Below are positions 1 to 6,455 of a DNA stretch of 8,274 nucleotides, one piece after another. Under the pieces are notes generated by a model that made no database searches, was not told the origin of the DNA, and was given only the letters and a program-made list of their open reading frames with translations. Source of the DNA: Gammaproteobacteria bacterium (GTDB taxonomy: Bacteria; Gemmatimonadota; Gemmatimonadetes; Longimicrobiales; Gaopeijiaceae); assembly GCA_009843625.1 (NCBI GenBank), contig VYDD01000347.1, positions 1 to 8,274 of the forward strand, written 5' to 3'. Within the stretch, counting starts at the first letter, position 1, and every line of letters starts with the position of its first letter. Both the position numbers and the translations under genes were made by a program.

Positions 1-798
1 CTCGTGGTGGCGAAGGTCGAACTGGTGCGCGCCCTGGCGTCGATCGAGGAGATCGTCAAGGCAACGGACGCGGTCATGGTCGCGCGCGGAGACCTCGGGG
101 TGGAGGTGCCCTTCGAGCAGGTGCCGCTCGCACAGAAGCGCATCGTCCAGCTGGCCAACTACTCGGGCCGGCCGGTCATCATCGCGACCCAGATGCTCGA
201 TTCGATGATCCAGAGCCCGCGGCCGACGCGGGCCGAAGCTTCCGACGTCGCCAACGCGGTGCTGGACGGCACCGACGCCGTGATGCTCTCCGGCGAAACC
301 GCGGTCGGAGAGTACCCGCTGCACGCCGCGCGGGCGATGGTGCGCATCATCCGCGAGATCGAGGGTTCCGGCGTGCTGGCCCAGGGTCCGCGCTACCTCC
401 CGCGCCCCGACAACTGGCAGCGGGGGGGCGCGACCCGCCGCGAACACGCGGTCGCGTCGTGTACGGTGGACGCCGTGCGACAGCTGGATGCTCCCGCGCT
501 GATCGTGATCACCAGCAGCGGTTTCTCCGCGCGCCTGGTCTCATCGTACCGCCCGCCGGTCCCGATCTTCGCCGTGTGCACCGAGCCGCGCACCTTCCGC
601 CAGCTCGCGCCTGTCTGGGGCGTGTGGCCCACGCTCGCCACCGACGTGCCGGTCAGCTACTCCGCGCTCTCCGCCTACGGCAAGGAAGCGGTCGTGCGCG
701 CAGGAGTCGGGAGGCCGGGAGATTCGGTCGTGGTGACCGCGGGATTCCCCTTCCACGAGAGTGGGTCGACCAACACCATGCGCGTGGAACAATTGTAA
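1..798 (+). CDS. pyk: Pyruvate kinase, C-terminal part (5' end cut by window edge)
   Basis: This enzyme converts phosphoenolpyruvate and ADP to pyruvate and ATP, the last step of glycolysis, in the cytoplasm. The visible 265 residues start inside the catalytic barrel; pyruvate kinases are usually about 470-480 residues, so roughly 200 are missing upstream. The catalytic-Lys/Mg-ligand motif AKVE is at visible residues 4-7 (K5, E7), MVARGDLGVE at 26-35 (D31 is a metal ligand), ATQMLDSMI at 62-70, and PRPTRAEASDVANAV with DGTDAVMLSGETA at about 73-101. The C-terminal allosteric-type domain follows (about 148-265), including TSSGFSARLVSSYRPPVPIF and the family ending GSTNTMRVEQL. The frame is open to base 1, so the GTG at 4 is an internal codon and not the start. 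All active-site residues in view are intact. The stop is TAA at 796-798, 6 nt before the next gene. Confidence 0.97.
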   Translation, partial: LVVAKVELVRALASIEEIVKATDAVMVARGDLGVEVPFEQVPLAQKRIVQLANYSGRPVIIATQMLDSMIQSPRPTRAEASDVANAVLDGTDAVMLSGETAVGEYPLHAARAMVRIIREIEGSGVLAQGPRYLPRPDNWQRGGATRREHAVASCTVDAVRQLDAPALIVITSSGFSARLVSSYRPPVPIFAVCTEPRTFRQLAPVWGVWPTLATDVPVSYSALSAYGKEAVVRAGVGRPGDSVVVTAGFPFHESGSTNTMRVEQL

Positions 799-804
799 CA
801 GCCC

Positions 805-1638
805 ATGTCCTTCTCGCTGACCTTCCTGGGCACCGGCACCTCCTACGGCGTGCCGGTCATCGGATGTCGATGCGACACCTGTACCTCGAGCGATCCCCGC
901 GACAAGCGCACGCGGCACGGAGCCCTGCTTCGCTTCGGGAACCGCCGTCTGCTCGTCGACACACCCCCGGAACTCAGACTCCAGCTGCTCCGCGAAGGCG
1001 TATCCTCCCTGGATGCGGTGTGGTTCACGCACGCGCACGCCGATCACATCCACGGCATCGACGATCTGCGGGTGTTCACGGCGCTCCACGGTGCGAGGAT
1101 CAGCGCCTGGATGCACCGGTCGGTCGCCCGCCAGCTGCGGCGCCGCTTTCCGTACATCTTCGACGCGCGACCCCGGGCCTCGGACGGGGTTTTCCTCCCG
1201 GAACTCGATGTCTTCACCTTCCGGGAGGGACGGCCGGTGGACATCCTGGACCGCGTGTTTCTCCCGCTCGGAGTACCCCACGGCGGGATCCGCTCCTACG
1301 GCTTCCGCGTCGGGGGCCTCGGGTATGTGACCGATGCCAAACAACTTCCGCGGGCGACGCTGGAAGGGCTCAGGGGCGCGGATCTGCTGGTGCTCAACGC
1401 GCTGTGGTACGGGGATCCCCATCCCACCCATTTCAACATCGAGGAAGCCGTCGCCGCGGCGCGGGCGGTTGGCGCCCGGAGGACCTATCTCACCCATCTC
1501 ACCCACCGCGTGCGGCACGACGACCTGTGCAGGCGCCTCCCGGAGGACATCCGGCCCGCCTTCGACGGCCTCACCCTGAAGGTGGAAGACGGATGCGCGG
1601 AGCCCCGGCGGTCTCCGTCGTCGCCGGAACGCGCATGA
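805..1638 (+). CDS. PhnP-like metallo-beta-lactamase-fold phosphodiesterase
   Basis: A 277-residue protein of the metallo-beta-lactamase fold. The closest family I recognise is PhnP, which hydrolyses 5-phosphoribosyl 1,2-cyclic phosphate. Visible motifs are the N-terminal LGTGTSYGVPVIGCRCDTC, whose C21, C23 and C26 match the structural zinc site of PhnP; THAHADHIHGIDDLR with metal ligands H76, H78, D80 and H81; VPHGG (H159); VTDAKQLP (D177); HPTHFN (H206, H209); and LTHLTHRVRHDD (H231, H234), expected to supply the last metal and zinc ligands. No signal peptide is seen, so it is probably cytoplasmic. ATG 805 is the first usable start after the pyk stop, but it has no clear Shine-Dalgarno sequence. 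The last codons overlap the pgi start (ATGA). No other phosphonate (phn) gene is visible, so a true C-P lyase role is not supported by context. A related cyclic-phosphate or other phosphodiester substrate is possible. The fold is certain; the substrate is not. Confidence 0.85.
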   Translation: MSFSLTFLGTGTSYGVPVIGCRCDTCTSSDPRDKRTRHGALLRFGNRRLLVDTPPELRLQLLREGVSSLDAVWFTHAHADHIHGIDDLRVFTALHGARISAWMHRSVARQLRRRFPYIFDARPRASDGVFLPELDVFTFREGRPVDILDRVFLPLGVPHGGIRSYGFRVGGLGYVTDAKQLPRATLEGLRGADLLVLNALWYGDPHPTHFNIEEAVAAARAVGARRTYLTHLTHRVRHDDLCRRLPEDIRPAFDGLTLKVEDGCAEPRRSPSSPERA

Positions 1639-3026
1639 GCGCTCTCACCGTCGACTACCGGAACCTCCTCGCCATCGATGAAGACGAGGATGGCGTCGAT
1701 CCCGAACGGCTCACCGGCGACCTGCGTTCACGCTTCCGCGTGGCGCACCGCGATGTCGAGCGGGCGCGCCGGAGCGGGAGCATGGGCTTCCTCGACCTGC
1801 CGCGCGCCGCGCAGCCCGCGGCCCACATCCGTCGCGTGGCAGCCGGGCTGCGGGGACGTTTCGACGACTTCGTGGTCCTCGGCATCGGCGGGTCGGCGCT
1901 GGGGACCCGCACCCTGCGGGATGCACTCGCCGCCGGGGACCCCAACCGCGGTGCGAGTGGCGCCGGAGGGCCTCACCCGCGTCTCCACGTGGCGGACAAC
2001 ATCGATCCGCACTCGATCGGCACCTTGCTGGACCGCCTCGACATGCGCAGGACGTTCTTCAACGTGGTCAGCAAATCGGGCTCGACGACCGAGACGCTGG
2101 CCCAGTATCTGGTGGTGGCCGAGCGACTCGCGCGCGAAGTCGGCCCGGATCGGACACGGGAGCATCTTCTCTTCACCACGGATCCCGAGCGGGGGCCGCT
2201 CCGCGCTCTGGCGGAGGCCGCAGGCATCCCCACCCTTCCGGTCCCGGGCAACGTGGGGGGCCGTTTTTCGGTGCTGTCGGCCGTCGGCCTGTTCCCCGCA
2301 GCGGCGGCCGGCCTGGACGTGACGGCGGTGCTTCGGGGCGCCGGGCGCATGGAGAGACGCTGCCGGACGGATGAGCTGACCCGGAATCCGGCGGGCGTGG
2401 TCGCGACCCTTCTGTACCGCGCCGATGTCGAGTGCGGGCAGCGCGTGCACGTGTTCATGCCCTACTGCGATCGGCTCCGCTCCTTCGCCCTCTGGGTGCA
2501 GCAGCTGTGGGGCGAGTCGCTCGGCAAGGCCGCGGGACTCGACGGCGGGCCCGCGGGCACCGGCCCCACCCCGCTCCCGGCAGCCGGGGCAACCGACCAG
2601 CACTCGCTCCTGCAGCTCTTCATGGAGGGGCCTGCGGACAAGGTGGTGTGCTTCGTCACCGTCGGCGCGGCCGACGATCCGCTCCCGATCGGCAAGGCGC
2701 CCGCTTCGCTGCCCGCCCTCGAGTTTCCCGAGGGTCACACGCTCAACCATCTGATCGCCGTCGAGTACGCTGCGACGGCGGCCGCGCTTCGAATGGCCGG
2801 GCGGCCCAACCTGACCGTGCGGCTGGCGAGGCTCGACGCCGAGGCGCTGGGCGAACTCATCCTGCTCTTCCAGGCCGCGACCGTGTACGCCGGATACCTC
2901 TACGGCGTGGACCCACTCACCCAGCCGGGCGTGGAGTTGGGCAAACGGTATGTGCACGGGCTCCTGGGCCGTCCGGGGTACCATCCTCCCCGCATGGAGG
3001 AAGCCAATCACCCCTGGCAGGTGTAG
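1635..3026 (+). CDS. pgi: Glucose-6-phosphate isomerase
   Basis: Interconverts glucose 6-phosphate and fructose 6-phosphate in glycolysis and gluconeogenesis (cytoplasmic). The protein is 463 residues, the length of the shorter bacterial isomerases and not the 550-residue E. coli type. Motifs in order are VLGIGGSALGTRTL (81-94), the phosphate-binding loop SKSGSTTET (146-154), the family signature NVGGRFSVLSAVG (206-218, R210), QLWGESLGK (290-298, catalytic E294), GATDQHSLLQLFMEGP (318-333, H323), and QPGVELGK (430-437, K437). The second signature matches except for Leu in place of the usual aromatic before the conserved Thr/Asn-Gln. The start ATG 1635 overlaps the upstream TGA as ATGA, which suggests translational coupling and fits the expected N-terminus. 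The same frame is open far upstream (to 459), but that stretch overlaps the phosphodiesterase gene and its arginine-rich translation has no family features, so it is not an extension. The stop is TAG 3024-3026. Confidence 0.96.
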   Translation: MSALTVDYRNLLAIDEDEDGVDPERLTGDLRSRFRVAHRDVERARRSGSMGFLDLPRAAQPAAHIRRVAAGLRGRFDDFVVLGIGGSALGTRTLRDALAAGDPNRGASGAGGPHPRLHVADNIDPHSIGTLLDRLDMRRTFFNVVSKSGSTTETLAQYLVVAERLAREVGPDRTREHLLFTTDPERGPLRALAEAAGIPTLPVPGNVGGRFSVLSAVGLFPAAAAGLDVTAVLRGAGRMERRCRTDELTRNPAGVVATLLYRADVECGQRVHVFMPYCDRLRSFALWVQQLWGESLGKAAGLDGGPAGTGPTPLPAAGATDQHSLLQLFMEGPADKVVCFVTVGAADDPLPIGKAPASLPALEFPEGHTLNHLIAVEYAATAAALRMAGRPNLTVRLARLDAEALGELILLFQAATVYAGYLYGVDPLTQPGVELGKRYVHGLLGRPGYHPPRMEEANHPWQV

Positions 3027-3038
3027 GAAACCAGGGGA

Positions 3039-3079
3039 CCGGGGCGGGGACGCCGGTGCAGGGTAGGCATCCCCCCCGG
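3039..3079 (+). terminator. Strong imperfect hairpin after pgi, possible terminator or attenuator
   Basis: Bases 3046-3054 pair with 3066-3074 with one C-A mismatch and an 11-base loop. The stem can be prolonged outward, with single-base bulges, by 3042-3044 with 3075-3077 and 3039-3040 with 3078-3079. It starts 13 bases after the pgi stop, in the longest gap of the window. A short T run (3089-3092) lies about ten bases past the stem and not directly after it, so a classical intrinsic terminator is uncertain. A folded 3' end or attenuator before ytxH is equally possible. The pairing was worked out by hand. Confidence 0.35.
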
Positions 3080-3080
3080 G

Positions 3081-3100
3081 AAACCCTATTTTGTATCAGG
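3081..3100 (+). promoter_or_regulatory. AT-rich patch, weak promoter candidate for the ytxH unit
   Basis: This is the most AT-rich stretch of the 129-bp gap between pgi and ytxH, and contains TATTTTGTAT (3087-3096). It lies about 60 bases before the ytxH start, a reasonable place for a -10 region of a new transcript. I find no convincing -35 hexamer at the right spacing. The call rests only on position and base composition. Confidence 0.15.
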
Positions 3101-3111
3101 ATGGAACAGTT

Positions 3112-3132
3112 GCAGCCGGCTGCGGCGGCTGC
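3112..3132 (+). other. Small hairpin / palindrome in the ytxH leader
   Basis: GCAGCCG (3112-3118) pairs perfectly with CGGCTGC (3126-3132) across a 7-base loop. The first part also forms the 12-bp perfect palindrome GCAGCCGGCTGC (3112-3123), so two alternative folds exist. It ends 12 bases before the ytxH ribosome-binding site (3145-3151), in the presumed 5' leader. It could be an operator-like site, a leader structure or a chance feature of G+C-rich DNA. There is no T tract, so it is not a terminator. Confidence 0.25.
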
Positions 3133-3155
3133 CGCGCATATCATGGGGGAGCGGG

Positions 3156-3617
3156 ATGGCTCAGGGAGAAGACGGACCGCTCGTCGTAATCGAGCGCGAC
3201 GGCGGATCGAACACGGGTGCCTTTCTGCTCGGTGCCGTCGTCGGTGCCGGACTCGCGCTGCTTTTCGCGCCCCGCTCCGGCAAGGAGACCCAGGAGCAGC
3301 TGAAGGCCCGGGCGCTTGAGTTCAGGGATGTCGCACAGGAGCGGGTGCGCGCGGCCCAGGAGGGCCTCGAGGAGAGGCTGGGGCGAGCCGGCGAACAAGT
3401 CCGGGAGCAGATCGAGTCGGTGAAGGGGGCGGTGGACGCGGGTCGCCAGGCGGCGCTGGACGCGCGCGCCGAGCTGCAGGACAGGATCGAGACCTCCAAG
3501 GCTGCCTATCGGGCTGCCAGCGATGCCGCTCGGCAAGTCGTCCACGACGCCGGAGCGCAGGAAAACGGGGAACACGATGACGATGCCGCGGACGAGCTGG
3601 CGCCACCTTTGGACTGA
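3156..3617 (+). CDS. YtxH-domain small membrane protein
   Basis: A 153-residue protein. Residues about 20-38 form one hydrophobic, glycine-rich segment (GAFLLGAVVGAGLALLFAPR), immediately followed by SGKETQEQLK. This is the hallmark arrangement of the YtxH family, known as general-stress or envelope-associated small membrane proteins of unclear biochemical role. Residues about 45-130 are highly charged (rich in Glu, Arg, Gln and Ala) and predicted by eye to be a long amphipathic or coiled-coil helix on one side of the membrane. The tail is acidic (EHDDDAADE). The start ATG 3156 has a good Shine-Dalgarno GGGGGAG at 3145-3151 with a 4-nt spacer. It is the first gene after the 129-bp gap and probably the first of a new transcription unit. 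Its 3' end overlaps the L,D-transpeptidase start by 41 nt. Confidence 0.85.
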   Translation: MAQGEDGPLVVIERDGGSNTGAFLLGAVVGAGLALLFAPRSGKETQEQLKARALEFRDVAQERVRAAQEGLEERLGRAGEQVREQIESVKGAVDAGRQAALDARAELQDRIETSKAAYRAASDAARQVVHDAGAQENGEHDDDAADELAPPLD

Positions 3618-4233
3618 CGGCGCCGCCGCGGCGTGGCTGCGAGGCGCGGTGCTGCTGATCGGTGTCCTCGCGCCCGCGGCGGCGCGGGGCCAGGCACTCG
3701 ACGGCTACCCGCTGGTTACGGACCGTTCAAGGATGCTGGCGCGCGACGTGGCCGTGGGAACGTCGTTCCTTCCCTCCCATGAGCGCTACGTCGTGGTTCA
3801 CCTTGTCGAGAATCGGCTCTTCGTCATGGAGGGGGAGCGCGCGATCTGGTCGGCGCCCGTCGGCACCGGGACCGGGTTCAACCTGAACGGCGACGGCCAG
3901 AAGTGGCACTTCTCCACGCCCCGCGGGATCATGAGGGTCCGGTACAAGGAAAAGAACCCGGTCTGGATCGCTCCCGACTGGCACTTCGTCGAGAGGGGAG
4001 TTCCGGTTCCCCCGCGGCAGCATCCGTCCCGTTCCATTCCGGGGGCGCTGGGCACCACTGCCATCTATCTGGGTGACGGCATTGCGATTCACGGCACCCA
4101 CCGGCCCGAGCTGGTGCTCGACCCCGACCCGGAGCGGCGGCGCATCTCCCACGGGTGCATTCGCCTGACCAACGAGGCGGCCCGCGAACTCTACTACCTG
4201 ATCGACGTTGGCACGCCGGTCCTCATCTACTAG
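3577..4233 (+). CDS. Secreted L,D-transpeptidase (YkuD domain)
   Basis: Enzymes of this family form or exchange L,D cross-links in peptidoglycan, or attach proteins to it, using a catalytic cysteine in the periplasm. With ATG 3577 as start the product has 218 residues. A signal peptide is visible: hydrophilic N-terminus, hydrophobic AAAAWLRGAVLLIGVLAPAA (about 16-35), and a probable cleavage after ARGQA near residue 40. The YkuD domain spans about 68-218. The catalytic motif is complete, with IHGT at 171-174 (H172) and ISHGCIRLTN at 190-199 (H192, G193, C194, R196). The frame opens further upstream at ATG 3523, but 3577 gives a proper signal peptide and has GGGGA at 3567-3571 with a 5-nt spacer; ATG 3583 is an alternative. 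The start lies inside the end of ytxH, so coupled translation of two envelope proteins is likely. Which paralogue it corresponds to cannot be told. Confidence 0.92.
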   Translation: MTMPRTSWRHLWTDGAAAAWLRGAVLLIGVLAPAAARGQALDGYPLVTDRSRMLARDVAVGTSFLPSHERYVVVHLVENRLFVMEGERAIWSAPVGTGTGFNLNGDGQKWHFSTPRGIMRVRYKEKNPVWIAPDWHFVERGVPVPPRQHPSRSIPGALGTTAIYLGDGIAIHGTHRPELVLDPDPERRRISHGCIRLTNEAARELYYLIDVGTPVLIY

Positions 4234-4248
4234 CCTGGCGCGCGATAC

Positions 4249-4728
4249 GTGGTGGGGGCAGGCGACGCGGGGCCTCCGGGCCGACTCCTGATCTCCCGCA
4301 ACCGAAAGGCCCGGCACGAATACGAGGTGGTCGAGACGCTCGAAGCCGGGCTGGTGCTCAAGGGACCGGAAGTCAAATCCGTGCGCGCCGGAAAGGTGGG
4401 GTTCAAGGACGCCTTTGCCCGCCTGGAGGGCACCGAAGTGTGGCTCCACAACCTGCACATCAGCCCCTACGAGCCGGCGACTCACTGGAATGCCGACCCG
4501 GAGCGCCCACGCAAGCTCCTCCTGAAGCGCGCAGAGATCCGGCGTCTGATCGGCAGGGTCGAGGAGAAGGGGCTGACGCTGATTCCCCTGGACCTCTACA
4601 TGCGCCGGGGGTACGCGAAGCTGACGCTGGCCCTCGCTCGGGGCCGCAAGCTCTACGACAAGAGGGAAAAGCTGCGGCGCCGGACCCAGGAGCAGGAGGC
4701 CCGGCGAGCGATGAGGAGGGGCCGGTGA
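4249..4728 (+). CDS. smpB: SsrA-binding protein SmpB
   Basis: SmpB binds tmRNA and the stalled ribosome to start trans-translation, which frees ribosomes stuck on broken mRNA and tags the product for degradation. The 159-residue length is normal. Conserved blocks are NRKARHEYEVVETLEAGLVLKG (18-39), EVKSVRAGKV (41-50), GFKDAFARLE (51-60), WLHNLHISPYEPATHWN (65-81), RPRKLLLKRAEI (87-98), GLTLIPLDLYMRRGYAKLTLALARGRKLYDKRE (108-140) and a basic C-terminal tail, the part that enters the mRNA channel. One mild deviation is Pro40, where the family usually has Thr, Ser or Trp before EVKS. GTG 4249 is the first start codon after the transpeptidase TAG (4231-4233), which lies in the same frame 15 nt upstream; GTG 4252 is the alternative, and neither has an obvious Shine-Dalgarno. 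No tmRNA gene is seen in the window. Confidence 0.97.
   Translation: MVGAGDAGPPGRLLISRNRKARHEYEVVETLEAGLVLKGPEVKSVRAGKVGFKDAFARLEGTEVWLHNLHISPYEPATHWNADPERPRKLLLKRAEIRRLIGRVEEKGLTLIPLDLYMRRGYAKLTLALARGRKLYDKREKLRRRTQEQEARRAMRRGR
4714..4719 (+). promoter_or_regulatory. Ribosome-binding site deciding the lipoprotein GTG start
   Basis: AGGAGG, a perfect Shine-Dalgarno core, lies in the last codons of smpB with a 5-nt spacer to GTG 4725. It is the strongest such site in the window. It picks 4725 as the start from a frame that is open back to 4155, and it gives an N-terminus with a clean lipoprotein signal. Confidence 0.75.
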
Positions 4729-6455
4729 GGGGGAGCGCGCCCCGGACGACGCCGGCTGCCGGGGCCGCGATTCTGTGCGTGTCCCTGTTGGTCGGTTGTG
4801 CGTATTTCAACGCGCTCTACAATGCGCGGCGCGCCTTCGAGGATGCCCAGGCCGCCCGCCTGCATGACCAGCCGCTCGAGGCTGCTTCGTCGTATCAGGA
4901 GGCCATCGACAAGGCCGCTCGCAGCTATCGGTCGGACGAATCCGGACGCTGGGCCGACGACGCCCTCTACATCATGGGCCGCGCCTACTTCCACAGCGGG
5001 GACTGGGCACGTTCGCGGGCGGCACTGGAGCGCCTGCTGGCGACTTCGAGCGACTCGAGCCTGCACGCGGGTGCCCGCGTGTACCTTGGCGGCGTGGCGC
5101 TGGCCACGGGACGGCGCGACCTCGGAATGCGCCTTCTCGACGAAGCCCTCGAAGAGGTGCCGGACGCGATGCTGCGCGCGGAGGCGCATCTCTGGCGGGC
5201 CCGGGCCGCATTCGACGCCGGACGGGCGCAGGAGGGATGGGCGGGCCTGGACCGGTCCGAGGCAGCCTCACGGGAACTGAGGGTCCCGGTTGCTCTGGAG
5301 CGCCTGGTGCGCGGGCTGGACAGCGACCACTTCGAGCACGCTCGGGCGGGTGCGACGACCGTGCTCGAGCAGGCGTCCGGAGAGGCCTGGGCTGATACCG
5401 TTCTCGCTGCTGCGGAGCGAGCCTCCATGCTCTGGGGGGCGGGATCCGCGGCCGCCATGCTGGCCGCGGCCGAACGCAGCGAGTGGGCGCCTGTGGCGCG
5501 TGGCCGGGTCCGCCTCGAGCGGGCACGCCTGCTCGCGCGTGCGGGCGATTCGGTCGCGGCCGGTGAAATGGCCGGGGAATTGGCCCGCGGTGACGACAGA
5601 ACCGCGCGCGAGGCGCGCATCGCCCTCGCCCGCTGGCGGCTGAACTCCGTCGATCGTCTCGAGCAGCTCGAGGAAATCCGGGCGATCCTGCTCCCGGCCA
5701 TCGCCCTCGCCGAAGCAGTGCGGCTGATCGACTACATGGAGTACGTTGGGCTGTTCGTCGAAAGAGCGGCGCTGGCGGCGGACCACCTCGCGCTCTTCGC
5801 CGGGGCCGAGCTGGCGCGCGACAGCCTCGGATCACCGCGCCTGGCCCTTCAGCTCTTTACCCTGTACGCCGACCGGGACCGCGGCTCGGCCTGGGAGGCC
5901 AAGGCGTTGATGGCGGCGCTCGAGCTGACCGGCGACGCGGAGGAGCGGCAACCGCTCGCCGCCCGCCTGAATCAGCTGGACGACAACATCTACGTCCGGG
6001 CGTCCGCCGGAGCGGAGGCGCGGCCGTCGGACTACGCCATGGTGGAGGGCCGCCTCGGCACTTCTCTGGCGATCCTGCATCAGCGCGTCGCCGTGGAGGC
6101 CGCCAACCGGGACGTCGCGGTGCGGGAAGCCGCGCGCACGCTCGACAGCATCCGGGCCGCCGAAGAACTGGTGCGGCGAATCGCCGCGGGGGACTCGCTG
6201 CTGCTCGACTCGCTGAGGCTGGACTCGCTCAGGCTCGACTCGCTGAGAGCGGACTCGCTTCGCAGAAACGCCCCGGGCGCGACCTCGACCGACGCATTCT
6301 TCGCCCCCGACACCGTCCCTCGGACCGACTCGATCCTCCCGGCCGACTCCGTCCTCCGCAGGGACACGATCCCCCGCAGGGATACGCTGGGAGCGGCGGA
6401 ACCATCGCCCGGACCGGGGCGGCCCGCATCGGAGAGCGAAGCCGGTGCAGCTTGA
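4725..6455 (+). CDS. TPR-like lipoprotein with repeated Asp-Ser-Leu-Arg tail
   Basis: A 576-residue exported lipoprotein of unknown specific role. It starts at GTG 4725, which overlaps the smpB stop (GTGA). Residues 1-24 are a type II signal peptide with hydrophobic AAILCVSLLVG and a lipobox L22-V23-G24-C25, so Cys25 should be lipidated. The mature start AYFNALYNARRAFEDAQ resembles the N-termini of TPR lipoproteins I recall from several Gram-negative phyla (from memory). Alpha-helical repeats follow: about 31-70, 78-108 (ADDALYIMGRAYFHSGDW), 114-147 and 150-183 have the small/large residue spacing of tetratricopeptide repeats. Similar Ala/Leu/Arg-rich helices continue to about residue 480. 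The tail (490-576) is a low-complexity run of DSLRL, then D[ST]-hydrophobic-R units. It is probably anchored at the outer membrane as a scaffold or assembly factor, but that is inferred from fold and location only. It is followed by pyrD with an 11-nt overlap. Confidence 0.88.
   Translation: MRGSAPRTTPAAGAAILCVSLLVGCAYFNALYNARRAFEDAQAARLHDQPLEAASSYQEAIDKAARSYRSDESGRWADDALYIMGRAYFHSGDWARSRAALERLLATSSDSSLHAGARVYLGGVALATGRRDLGMRLLDEALEEVPDAMLRAEAHLWRARAAFDAGRAQEGWAGLDRSEAASRELRVPVALERLVRGLDSDHFEHARAGATTVLEQASGEAWADTVLAAAERASMLWGAGSAAAMLAAAERSEWAPVARGRVRLERARLLARAGDSVAAGEMAGELARGDDRTAREARIALARWRLNSVDRLEQLEEIRAILLPAIALAEAVRLIDYMEYVGLFVERAALAADHLALFAGAELARDSLGSPRLALQLFTLYADRDRGSAWEAKALMAALELTGDAEERQPLAARLNQLDDNIYVRASAGAEARPSDYAMVEGRLGTSLAILHQRVAVEAANRDVAVREAARTLDSIRAAEELVRRIAAGDSLLLDSLRLDSLRLDSLRADSLRRNAPGATSTDAFFAPDTVPRTDSILPADSVLRRDTIPRRDTLGAAEPSPGPGRPASESEAGAA
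6192..6266 (+). repeat. Five tandem 15-bp units inside the lipoprotein gene
   Basis: GACTCGCT recurs at 6192, 6207, 6222, 6237 and 6252, an exact 15-bp period, each unit encoding Asp-Ser-Leu plus two variable residues (LL, RL, RL, RA, RR). Units differ mainly at the last two codons and at synonymous positions. The period is a multiple of three, so copy-number changes would keep the frame. It lies at protein residues 490-514. Confidence 0.9.
6356..6386 (+). repeat. Two-copy 18-bp repeat in the lipoprotein tail
   Basis: CCGCAGGGA followed by CACG or TACG occurs at 6356-6368 and 6374-6386, an 18-bp spacing encoding two Arg-Arg-Asp-Thr-hydrophobic units. It is a degenerate continuation of the 15-bp array upstream, in which Asp-Ser/Thr motifs recur at wider spacing (residues about 529-555). 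Confidence 0.7.

Noticed and set aside
541..1518. Long antisense open frame opposite pyk and the phosphodiesterase (325 codons)
   Set aside because: No motif, signal or plausible start context; it is explained as a shadow of the + strand genes.
459..1634. Stop-free upstream extension in the pgi frame across pyk and the phosphodiesterase gene
   Set aside because: The translation is Arg/Pro/Ala-rich with no family features and overlaps two well-supported genes in other frames. High G+C makes stop-free shadow frames common. ATG 1635 gives a normal-length Pgi.
1728..3011. Long antisense open frame opposite pgi (427 codons)
   Set aside because: It mirrors the codon pattern of pgi, shows no recognisable domain, and is expected from G+C-rich third positions.
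2432..3319. Frame running from pgi through the gap into ytxH, including an ATG at 3101 encoding MEQLQPAAAAAAHIMGERDG
   Set aside because: The part inside ytxH becomes an arginine-rich shadow, while ytxH itself has a good ribosome-binding site and clear family features in another frame. No weak leader peptide can be shown.
4155..4724. Stop-free extension of the lipoprotein frame upstream across smpB
   Set aside because: It overlaps smpB in another frame, would bury the signal peptide in the interior of the protein, and ignores the perfect AGGAGG before GTG 4725.
6192..6266. CRISPR or intergenic tandem repeat
   Set aside because: The 15-bp units are contiguous without spacers, lie inside a coding frame, and vary mostly at the last two codons and synonymous positions, so they are a protein-coding repeat.
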